Position numbers and translations under genes: made by a program. From Bdellovibrionales bacterium (GTDB lineage Bacteria; Bdellovibrionota; Bacteriovoracia; Bacteriovoracales; Bacteriovoracaceae): DNA of 14,080 bases. Under the pieces are notes generated by a model, which made no database searches, was not told the DNA's origin, and was given only the letters and a program-made list of their open reading frames with translations. Location: NCBI GenBank assembly GCA_005791855.1, contig SXUH01000338.1:1-14080 (forward strand), given 5' to 3'. How positions within the stretch are numbered: the stretch's first letter is position 1; the number at the start of each line of letters is the position of its first letter. Positions 1 through 5,983 of this stretch are shown here, one piece after another.

Positions 1-170
1 AGCTCCTTCACGAGCTTCCGGACGGCGTCCTTCCGGTGGCTGGTTCCGAGGAGCTTGCTCCCGGTTTTCAAAAGGTTTTCAACGGCTTCTCTAGGAACGA
101 GCGAAGGGCCCACGCCGAAGCGCGGATCATCGGGGACGAGTTCCGCGGGGACCGTAAAATCTTCGAACAT
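1..170 (-). CDS. serC: Phosphoserine aminotransferase, N-terminal part (runs off left edge)
   Basis: This is the first 56 codons of a minus-strand gene that leaves the window. It starts at an ATG with a strong GGAGG ribosome binding site 5 to 6 bases upstream. The peptide opens MFEDFTVPAELVPDDPRFGV and continues with GPS, then LLGTSHRKD. The 'P-A-E-L-x-P-x-D-x-R-F-G-x-G-P-S' opening followed by 'LLGTSHR' matches the N-terminus of the phosphoserine transaminase subfamily best known from Actinobacteria, rather than the E. coli SerC type. The enzyme is PLP-dependent and converts 3-phosphohydroxypyruvate plus glutamate to phosphoserine in serine synthesis. The PLP lysine lies outside the window, so the family call rests on the N-terminal motif alone. 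Confidence 0.72.
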   Translation of the reverse strand, partial: MFEDFTVPAELVPDDPRFGVGPSLVPREAVENLLKTGSKLLGTSHRKDAVRKLVKE

Positions 171-192
171 CAAATTCCTCCAGTATTAAAAC

Positions 193-211
193 CTCGCTCT
201 ATGATAGCGAG
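193..211. promoter_or_regulatory. Inverted repeat in the serC / beta-barrel divergent region
   Basis: CTCGCT at 193-198 and AGCGAG at 206-211 form a perfect 6-base dyad around a 7-base centre. The centre reads as a -10-like hexamer on both strands: TATGAT at 200-205 on plus and TATCAT on minus. It lies in the 69-base gap between two divergent start codons, so it could be an operator or overlapping divergent -10 elements. No convincing -35 is visible on either strand, so the promoter reading is weak while the dyad itself is plain. Confidence 0.35.
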
Positions 212-239
212 ACGGACGGAAATTTGGTAGTTTTAATAG

Positions 240-779
240 ATGAATAAAATCCTCCCTTCCCTGGCAATCTTCCTCCTTTGCTGCGCTTCTGCTATGGCGC
301 GAGCGAAGAGCACGAAGACCATCGAAGCGATCTCCTTCAACGTCGGGCCGCACACGGAGAACTTCAACGCCGTCCAGTCCGATGCCTCGGGAGGAAAGCG
401 GAAGTTCGACTTCGCTCCCACCATCGGAGCCGGCCTCCTCATCCCCTGGCGCCCCTGGGACCTCGGGCTCCTCTTCCTCCCGGAGCTCAACTGGGTCCTC
501 CCGCAGTTCTCCGGGGAGTCGCGGATCGTGAAGAACATCTTCATGCTCCGGAGCGACCTCGGGTACGACGTCCTCCCCTGGCTCCGGCTGCGCGCGGGGA
601 CGAGCCTCATGTGGCTCAACCAGCATGGCCGCGGAGGGAGCACCGAGCTCGAGAACGGTAACACCACCTCCACCTTCTACTACCCGGAGGAGAACCGCTC
701 CAGCCTGAACAACACCGTCGACCTGGGAGCGGAGGCTCTCTACGAGGACTTTTCCTTCCGGTTCCAGACCTACACCTAG
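240..779 (+). CDS. Outer-membrane beta-barrel protein, cut short by an in-frame amber stop
   Basis: The 179-residue product begins with a signal peptide (about residues 1-22, MNKILPSLAIFLLCC then ASAMARA). Alternating hydrophobic and polar strands rich in aromatic residues follow, as in small outer-membrane barrels: for example 'FDFAPTIGAGLLIPW', 'LGLLFLPELNWVL', 'LRLRAGTSLMWL' and 'VDLGAEALYEDFSFRFQTY'. The reading frame then meets TAG at 777-779. It continues in the same frame for 22 more codons to a TGA at 846-848, and those codons encode what looks like the missing final strand hairpin. No catalytic motif is visible and the specific function is unknown. No clear Shine-Dalgarno precedes the ATG. 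The next gene begins 6 bases after the TGA, suggesting an operon whose first gene originally ended at 848. Confidence 0.7.
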   Translation: MNKILPSLAIFLLCCASAMARAKSTKTIEAISFNVGPHTENFNAVQSDASGGKRKFDFAPTIGAGLLIPWRPWDLGLLFLPELNWVLPQFSGESRIVKNIFMLRSDLGYDVLPWLRLRAGTSLMWLNQHGRGGSTELENGNTTSTFYYPEENRSSLNNTVDLGAEALYEDFSFRFQTYT

Positions 780-848
780 TCACTCTTCAAGGAAGGGCGC
801 CGGAGCCTCTCATACACGCTCTTCGTCACCTACTACTGGGGCCAGTGA
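777..848 (+). other. Amber codon and in-frame continuation of the beta-barrel gene
   Basis: TAG at 777-779 is followed in frame by 22 codons ending in TGA (846-848). They encode SLFKEGRRSLSYTLFVTYYW then GQ. Nineteen of the 22 codons end in G or C, as in the surrounding genes. The peptide has the turn-plus-amphipathic-strand pattern, with aromatic residues near the end, of a terminal outer-membrane beta strand. Ending at 848 also gives 6-base spacing to the next gene, against 75 bases if the gene ends at 779. The stop therefore looks like a nonsense mutation, a sequencing error or read-through within one original gene of 203 codons. Confidence 0.65.
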
Positions 849-854
849 GGTACC

Positions 855-1667
855 ATGAAACTCCTTCTTCTCCTCTCCCTTCTCACCTCCACCGCTCAGG
901 CGTTCACCCTGAACAACAACTTCGGCGCCTCCTTCAAGGACAGCAAGGTCAACGTCTACGTCGACGTCCAGACGACCTGCTCGAACGCGGGGGTCACCAT
1001 CTACGAGCTCGAGGACCTGGTGAAGGAGGCGACGGCGTCCTACTGGAACACGGTCGCGACCTCGAGCCTCCGCCTGAAGCCCGCGGGCTTCTCCTCCGCG
1101 ACGTCGAACATCAGCACCGGCCGGCTCTGCTCGGCAACGGACGACGCCTGCATCGCCGCCGCTCAGGGGGCGGGGAACCTCATCCCGCCGGTGAACGACA
1201 TCGTCATCGCCTGCAACGACCTGGACGCGAACTTCGGGGGCGCCGGGGTCCTGGCGGTGACCATCCCCAATAAGTTCTCCGGCAAGAAGATCGCCGGCGC
1301 GGTCATCCTCCTGAACAACGACAGCAGTCCGCCGACGAACTTCGCCAACCTCTCCCGGAGTGACAAGATCGCGGTCCTCGCCCACGAACTGGGCCACGCC
1401 ATTGGCCTGGGCCACGCCAAGGGCTCCGAGGCCCTGATGTACTACAAGACCGTGAAGCTCCGGAGGAACCTCTCGCAGGATGACATCGACGGGGTGAGCT
1501 TCCTCTACCCGGTGACCCTGGATGCCTGCGGCCTCTTCGCGACGGTGGAGCAGCCCCGCGGCGGCGGCCCGCCCTTCCTGCAGATGGCCCTCACGCTCGG
1601 GCTCTTCGTGCTGCTGATCGAGCTCCGGCGCTTACTTAATCGCGCGAAGGCTCGTACCCCGGCGTGA
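855..1667 (+). CDS. Matrixin-like secreted zinc metalloprotease with C-terminal membrane anchor
   Basis: The protein has 270 residues. A short signal peptide (MKLLLLLSLLTSTAQA) would be cut after residue 16. Residues 177-187 read HELGHAIGLGH, the HExxHxxGxxH zinc-binding motif of metzincins, with E178 as the catalytic glutamate. 'EALMYY' with M195 is a plausible Met-turn. Just after it, 'SQDDIDGVSFLYP' resembles the end of peptidase M10A (matrixin) domains. Cysteines at the N-terminal side of the domain could form disulfides. Residues about 240-257 are hydrophobic and followed by a basic tail (RRLLNRAKAR), so the mature protease would be held by a C-terminal membrane segment. It lies 6 bases after the beta-barrel frame and probably shares its transcript. 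Its substrate cannot be read from sequence. The 3' end overlaps the convergent peptidase gene by 36 bases. Confidence 0.82.
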   Translation: MKLLLLLSLLTSTAQAFTLNNNFGASFKDSKVNVYVDVQTTCSNAGVTIYELEDLVKEATASYWNTVATSSLRLKPAGFSSATSNISTGRLCSATDDACIAAAQGAGNLIPPVNDIVIACNDLDANFGGAGVLAVTIPNKFSGKKIAGAVILLNNDSSPPTNFANLSRSDKIAVLAHELGHAIGLGHAKGSEALMYYKTVKLRRNLSQDDIDGVSFLYPVTLDACGLFATVEQPRGGGPPFLQMALTLGLFVLLIELRRLLNRAKARTPA

Positions 1668-3395
1668 GCACTCCGCTTCGTACTCCTCGAGGATCGCCTT
1701 CTCTTCGCTGTTGAGGAGGTTCGCGTCGATGAGGGCCGGGTCGAAGCCGATGTAGACGAAGGGGACGAACCGAAGCATGCCCGGGTACTCCGGGTGCTTC
1801 TCCGTGTAGACGATGTTCTCCAGGCGCACGCCCCCGAAGCCCGGCACGTAGATCCCGGGCTCGATGGAGACGGCCTGGCCCGCTTTCATGGGGACGGTGG
1901 AGACGCTGGAGATCCGCACCCCCGGTTCGTGGACGTGGATCCCGACCCCGTGGCCCGTGCCGTGGTTGTAGTCGAAGCCCTTCTTCCGCATCGGAGTCCT
2001 CGCGAGGCCGTCGAGCACCATGCCCTTGGTTCCCTCCGGGAAGACGGCCGTCTGGCACGCGAGGAGGCCCTTGAGGGTCAGCGTGTACATCTCGACCATC
2101 TTCGGGTGCGGCTTCTTCGTCGAATCGGCGAAGAAGGTCCGGGTGGTGTCCGTGGCCCAGCCGCCCTCGAAGTAGCCGCCCGAGTCGAGGAGGATCATGT
2201 CCGTGTCCTTGATGACCACCTCGTCGGAGGGGGTGCCGTAGTGGATGATGGAGCCGTTGGGCCCCACGCCGGCGATGGTGTTAAAGCTCTGCTCCACCGC
2301 TCCCTGCTCGTGGTACTTCTTCGTGGTCTCGTGGTAGAGGTCCAGCTCGGTGACCCGCTTGCCGGCCTTCACCGAATCCTTGACCCACTTGATGGTGTTG
2401 AAGATGGCCTTGTCGGCCTTCCGGAAGGACGCCTCCATCTGCTTGAGCTCCACCGGCTCCTTGATGGACTGGTACTCGAAGAAGCCGCCGGCCTTCTCCT
2501 TCAGGAGGTCCGTGCCGAAGATCTTCACCAGCATGGCGAAGTCCGAGGAGTTGATCATCTGCGGATCGAACCACACCTCGTTCAGATGGAGCGCGTTCTG
2601 GAGCCGGTCCAGCTCCCGCGGAAGGTCCTTGAACGGAAGGGTCACGAACTCGACGCCCGTCTCCTTCTTCGCCTTGGCCCCCACCGGCGTCTCCGGCGTG
2701 ACGAAGACGTAGACCTTTTCCTTGGTCACCAGCGCCTTGGCGTAGAAGCTACTGAGGAACGGCAGGTGGAAGCCGCGGCAGTTGGTGACCCAGGCGATCG
2801 AGTCCAGGGCCGTGAGGTACATCGCCTGCTTCTCGTGGGCGAAGATCGATCTGGTTTTCTCCAGCGTGTCCCGGCCCCGCCATTCGCGCGGAACGAGCTG
2901 GATCTCCTTCAGCGCGGAGAGGGGTTCGAAGTCGATGGCCTTCGCGAGCTCCCCCGGCTCGAGCCCGACGGTTTCGTGGGCCGAAGCGCTCAGGCGCTTC
3001 AGGTAGCCGAGGGCGGTCCGGTCGGCTTCGTAGCCGAGCTTCTTGATCCCGAGCTTCTTCACGTCCCGCACCAGCTCTTCGGTGGTGGAGGAGTCTCCGC
3101 CGATCTTCATCACCTCGACCTCGGTGGCGTCGACCTCGAGGTCCGCCTGCTCGTGGTAGCGGCCGTCGACGTACAAGCGCACCCGACCGTTCGCCGGGAC
3201 GAGGACCTCGGCCATGGAACCGGTGAACCCGGTGACGTAGAAGCGGTGGTTATCCTGGAGCGGAACGTATTCGTTCAGGAAGGGATCGAAGCTCGAGATG
3301 TACATGCCATCAAGGCCACGCTCGGTCATGACTTTTTTGAGCTTGGCGATGTTAGATTTGATGGTTTGATTTGATAGAGTGAAAGATTTATTCAT
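1632..3395 (-). CDS. Xaa-Pro aminopeptidase, large three-domain type (M24B)
   Basis: This 587-residue cytosolic metallopeptidase releases the N-terminal residue from peptides whose second residue is proline. The length and layout match the eukaryote-like aminopeptidase P1 form: a creatinase N-domain (about 15-140), a second similar domain (about 170-320), the M24 pita-bread catalytic domain (about 325-545) and a short C-terminal domain. The five metal ligands are visible: D404 in LLDSGG, D416 in ATDTTRT, H482 in GTGHGVG, E512 in IEPGIY and E526 in VRLEN. The two aspartates are 12 residues apart, one more than in the human enzyme as I recall it. The ATG is preceded by GAGG about 7 bases away. 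The first 20 codons are notably AT-rich and lysine/serine/asparagine-rich (MNKSFTLSNQTIKSN) compared with the GC-rich remainder. Confidence 0.93.
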   Translation of the reverse strand: MNKSFTLSNQTIKSNIAKLKKVMTERGLDGMYISSFDPFLNEYVPLQDNHRFYVTGFTGSMAEVLVPANGRVRLYVDGRYHEQADLEVDATEVEVMKIGGDSSTTEELVRDVKKLGIKKLGYEADRTALGYLKRLSASAHETVGLEPGELAKAIDFEPLSALKEIQLVPREWRGRDTLEKTRSIFAHEKQAMYLTALDSIAWVTNCRGFHLPFLSSFYAKALVTKEKVYVFVTPETPVGAKAKKETGVEFVTLPFKDLPRELDRLQNALHLNEVWFDPQMINSSDFAMLVKIFGTDLLKEKAGGFFEYQSIKEPVELKQMEASFRKADKAIFNTIKWVKDSVKAGKRVTELDLYHETTKKYHEQGAVEQSFNTIAGVGPNGSIIHYGTPSDEVVIKDTDMILLDSGGYFEGGWATDTTRTFFADSTKKPHPKMVEMYTLTLKGLLACQTAVFPEGTKGMVLDGLARTPMRKKGFDYNHGTGHGVGIHVHEPGVRISSVSTVPMKAGQAVSIEPGIYVPGFGGVRLENIVYTEKHPEYPGMLRFVPFVYIGFDPALIDANLLNSEEKAILEEYEAECSRRGTSLRAIK

Positions 3396-3450
3396 ACAAT
3401 GACCTCGTGACTATAAAATAACCCCCTCTTCGATACTTGGGAAGGTTTTT
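3396..3450. promoter_or_regulatory. Divergent promoter region of the peptidase and kynA
   Basis: Fifty-five bases separate the two divergent starts, so both promoters must sit here or extend into the coding ends. On minus, a TTCCCA and a TATTTT hexamer are 17 bases apart, each matching consensus at four positions. On plus, TATAAA at 3412-3417 is a fair -10, but its -35 would fall inside the peptidase start. For kynA a GAAGG ribosome binding site stands about 6 bases before the ATG at 3451. The assignment of individual boxes is uncertain. Confidence 0.4.
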
Positions 3451-4548
3451 ATGAAGATACCAAAACCCGTCTACTACGGTGACTACCTGCAACTTCCGAA
3501 GATCCTGGAAGCTCAAGTCACCGAAAGTGCAAAGTACGGTGACGAAGCCCACGACGAGACTCTCTTCATCATCATCCACCAGACCTACGAACTCTGGTTC
3601 AAGCAGATCCTCCACGAGCTCGATTCCGTACGGGCGATCATGCAGAAACCGTACATCCCGTCCACCGACCTCTCCGTGATCAACTCCCGGGTCGAACGGG
3701 TCACCGCCATCCAGCAGATCCTCATCGACCAGATCCAGGTGATGGAGACCATGACCTCCCTGGACTTCATGGAGTTCAGAGACTTCCTCGTCCCGGCTTC
3801 GGGCTTCCAGAGCCTGCAGTTCCGCCTGGTCGAGGCGACCCTCGGGATCAAGGCCCACCACCGGATGGAGGTCGAAAAGCAGTTCTTCAAGTCCCGGCTC
3901 AAGCCGGAGGACCACAAGAAGCTCGAGGCCGTGGAGGCCAAGGTCAGCATCTTCGAGCTGGTCGAGGAGTGGCTCTCGCGGATGCCCTTCAGCCAGTTCC
4001 AGGACTGGGACTTCTGGGGTGAGTACTCCGTCGCCGTCGACAGGATGCTCACGCACGACGAGGAGATCATCCGGAGCAACCCGAGCCTCGACGAGAAGCT
4101 CAAGGGCCTCGAGCTCAAGAACCTCGAAGCCACGCGGGACACCTTCCGGGTCCTCCTGGACGCCCGGCTCTTCGACCAGTGGAAAGCCGAGGGGAAGGTT
4201 CGCCTCTCGCAGAAAGCCATGCTCTCCGCGGTCTTCATCTACCTCTACCGGGACTACCCGGCCCTCCAGATGCCGTTCCGGATCCTGAACTCCCTCGTCG
4301 AGGTGGACGAGAAGTTCACCACCTGGCGCTACCGGCACGCCATCATGGTGCAACGGATCCTCGGGACGAAGATCGGGACCGGTGGATCCTCGGGCCACGA
4401 GTACCTGAAGTCCACTACCGACCGGAACCGCGCCTTCCTTGATTTCTTCAACCTCGCGACCTTCCTCATCCCGAAATCAGCCACCCCGAAGATTCCGCCG
4501 GAAGTGGTGGAGCAATTGGACATCGTCTATGACTCTCTTCGAGCTTAA
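3451..4548 (+). CDS. kynA: Tryptophan 2,3-dioxygenase
   Basis: This haem enzyme opens the indole ring of L-tryptophan with O2 to give N-formylkynurenine, the first step of the kynurenine pathway. The 365-residue protein shows the family signatures. Near the start are 'YYGDYLQLPKIL' and 'HDETLFIIIHQTYELWFKQ'; H43 there corresponds to the active-site histidine. The middle has 'MTSLDFMEFRDFLVPASGFQSLQFR', which carries the substrate-binding region. Near the C-terminus is 'RYRHAIMVQRILGTKIGTGGSSGHEYL', where H296 is the expected axial haem ligand. The length lies between the short bacterial (about 280) and animal (about 406) forms. The gene ends 20 bases inside the following kynureninase-like gene, a sign of translational coupling and a shared function. 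Confidence 0.96.
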   Translation: MKIPKPVYYGDYLQLPKILEAQVTESAKYGDEAHDETLFIIIHQTYELWFKQILHELDSVRAIMQKPYIPSTDLSVINSRVERVTAIQQILIDQIQVMETMTSLDFMEFRDFLVPASGFQSLQFRLVEATLGIKAHHRMEVEKQFFKSRLKPEDHKKLEAVEAKVSIFELVEEWLSRMPFSQFQDWDFWGEYSVAVDRMLTHDEEIIRSNPSLDEKLKGLELKNLEATRDTFRVLLDARLFDQWKAEGKVRLSQKAMLSAVFIYLYRDYPALQMPFRILNSLVEVDEKFTTWRYRHAIMVQRILGTKIGTGGSSGHEYLKSTTDRNRAFLDFFNLATFLIPKSATPKIPPEVVEQLDIVYDSLRA

Positions 4549-5731
4549 GTCCCTCTACTCGAGATTCCTCTCGGGCCATGGAGACGTCCTCCACTTCTCC
4601 GCCCACTCCCACCACTTCTGGCCCGACGTGAGCCGGGAAGCCCAGCTCCAGTACTGGGACGACTGCGCCCTCCTGAGCGATCAGAAGTGGGAGAAGATCT
4701 TCTCGGAGGTCATCCCGAAGGCCCAGCAGCACGTCGCCCGCATGCTGGCCCTCACGGACCCGAAGCAGGTCGTCTTCGCCCCCAACACCCACGAGCTCAC
4801 CAGCCGGCTCCTCTCCCTCTTCGTCGGGTCCCCGGGGCTCCGGATCCTGACAACTTCCAGCGAGTTCCACTCCTGGTCCCGGCAGATCAAGCGACTCAAG
4901 GAGCTCCCGGCCGTGGCCGTCGACACCGTCGACACGAGCGGTTTCCTCACGGGCCGGCAGCAGGTCCTGGCGCAGCTCAAGGACCGGCTCGCCACGAAGT
5001 ATGACCTCTTCTTCATCAGCCAGGTGTTCTACGACTCTGGCCTGGCCCTCACGGACCAGGAGCTCCTCGACCTCAAGACCGCTGCCCACCCGGAGACCCT
5101 GATGGTGGTCGACGGCTACCACGGCTTCGCGGCTCTCCCTTCCGACCTCTCCCTCCTGGAAGGAAAGGTCTTCTACCTCGGGGGTGGCTACAAGTACGCC
5201 CAGGCCGGCGAGGGCACCGGGTTCATGGTCGTCCCGAAGGGGAACTGGCGGCCCGTCTACACCGGCTGGTACGCGGAACACAATAGCCTCTCGAATCCCT
5301 CAAGCTTCGAAGTGAGCTACGCCCCCGACGCGATGGCCTTCATGGGTGCCACCCAGGATCCCAGCGGGCTCTACCGCTTCAACGCCGTCTGGGATCAGTT
5401 TAGGAAGCTGAACCTCGGAGTCCCGCAGATCCACCAAACCATCCGGCGGAACCAGTTGGAGTTCCTCGGAAACCTCCCGGAGAGCTTCACCCGGAGCTGG
5501 AAGCTCACCCCCCTGTTCGATCGGGATCTGAGCTGGCACGGGCACTTCCTCACCTTCGAGGCACCGACCCCGGAGGCCGCGCAAGCCTGCCTGGAGAAGC
5601 TAAGAGAGGCCCGGGTCCTCGTCGACCGGCGGGGAGCCCGCCTGCGCTTCGGCTTCGGACTCTACCAAAACCAGTCGGACGTCCGCCTGCTGAACGACCG
5701 CCTCAAGAACGTGGCAAAAAGTTCTCAATAA
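4529..5731 (+). CDS. kynU: Kynureninase-like PLP enzyme (aminotransferase class V fold)
   Basis: The product has 400 residues from the ATG at 4529 (MTLFELKSLYSRFLSGHGDV). I chose this start over the upstream frame extension because it begins inside the last codons of kynA, as a coupled gene would. It is a fold-type I PLP protein. D195 in 'VVDGYHG' would contact the pyridine nitrogen, and K222 in 'GGGYKYAQAGEG' is the Schiff-base lysine. The C-terminus 'RLRFGFGLYQNQSDVRLLNDRL' is typical of class V. Position after tryptophan dioxygenase points to cleavage of kynurenine to anthranilate and alanine. The lysine motif differs from the usual kynureninase 'SYKYLN', so another class V activity is possible. 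No kynurenine formamidase gene lies in the window. Confidence 0.75.
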   Translation: MTLFELKSLYSRFLSGHGDVLHFSAHSHHFWPDVSREAQLQYWDDCALLSDQKWEKIFSEVIPKAQQHVARMLALTDPKQVVFAPNTHELTSRLLSLFVGSPGLRILTTSSEFHSWSRQIKRLKELPAVAVDTVDTSGFLTGRQQVLAQLKDRLATKYDLFFISQVFYDSGLALTDQELLDLKTAAHPETLMVVDGYHGFAALPSDLSLLEGKVFYLGGGYKYAQAGEGTGFMVVPKGNWRPVYTGWYAEHNSLSNPSSFEVSYAPDAMAFMGATQDPSGLYRFNAVWDQFRKLNLGVPQIHQTIRRNQLEFLGNLPESFTRSWKLTPLFDRDLSWHGHFLTFEAPTPEAAQACLEKLREARVLVDRRGARLRFGFGLYQNQSDVRLLNDRLKNVAKSSQ

Positions 5732-5781
5732 GAAAAAACTAATTTCGCTAAAGATCTGATTTTTTATGCCGATAGGGGCCT

Positions 5782-5811
5782 TGGTACAATAAGTTTAATT
5801 GTTCACGAGGA
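5782..5811 (+). promoter_or_regulatory. Extended -10 promoter and ribosome binding site of the small membrane peptide gene
   Basis: TGGTACAAT at 5782-5790 is an extended -10 (TGn plus TACAAT, one mismatch from TATAAT). This can compensate for the poor -35 region upstream. GAGGA at 5807-5811 is a good Shine-Dalgarno, 7 bases before the ATG at 5819. The region is AT-rich between two GC-rich genes, and about 50 bases separate the kynureninase stop from the -10. I see no clear intrinsic terminator after the kynureninase gene. Confidence 0.5.
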
Positions 5812-5818
5812 TATCTCT

Positions 5819-5983
5819 ATGGCATTCAAAATGGGATCGTTGGTGATGGTGTTGATGATGGTCTTCTTCGCAAAGATCTCCTTCGAATCGGTCTTCGGAA
5901 CGAAGGGACAGGAAAGCATCAACGCCCGGACGACGGCGTCGATCGACCAGAGCTACACCGAGCACATCACCGGGGCCCACTAA
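5819..5983 (+). CDS. Small membrane peptide, 54 residues, unknown function
   Basis: The frame encodes MAFKMGSLVMVLMMVFFAKI, then a polar tail of about 34 residues ending HITGAH. Residues 7-18 are strongly hydrophobic and methionine-rich, so it is either a single-span membrane peptide or a short exported protein. Support for it being real comes from the extended -10 promoter, the well-spaced GAGGA, and third positions that mostly end in G or C as in neighbouring genes. It is missed by length-filtered gene finding. Its last 17 bases overlap the end of murD on the other strand. I recognise no family. It could belong functionally to neither neighbour, because it has its own promoter. Confidence 0.62.
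   Translation: MAFKMGSLVMVLMMVFFAKISFESVFGTKGQESINARTTASIDQSYTEHITGAH

Noticed and set aside
240..848. Reassignment of TAG to an amino acid throughout this genome
   Set aside because: TAG is the natural stop of several intact genes here (speD, the secreted protein, the RGG/Q-rich protein and the XRE regulator), so only a local event is plausible.
1794..3374. 526-codon open frame on plus, antisense to the Xaa-Pro aminopeptidase
   Set aside because: The opposite strand encodes a full aminopeptidase with all five metal ligands. The antisense peptide is arginine/aspartate/valine/leucine-rich shadow sequence without a domain, a common effect of high third-position GC.
3388..4398. 336-codon open frame on minus, antisense to kynA
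   Set aside because: It mirrors a complete tryptophan dioxygenase gene and its translation is low-complexity leucine/glutamate/valine/aspartate sequence.
4439..4528. 30-codon N-terminal extension of the kynureninase-like gene
   Set aside because: It lies within kynA in another frame, is basic and serine/arginine-rich, and the ATG at 4529 gives a natural family start.
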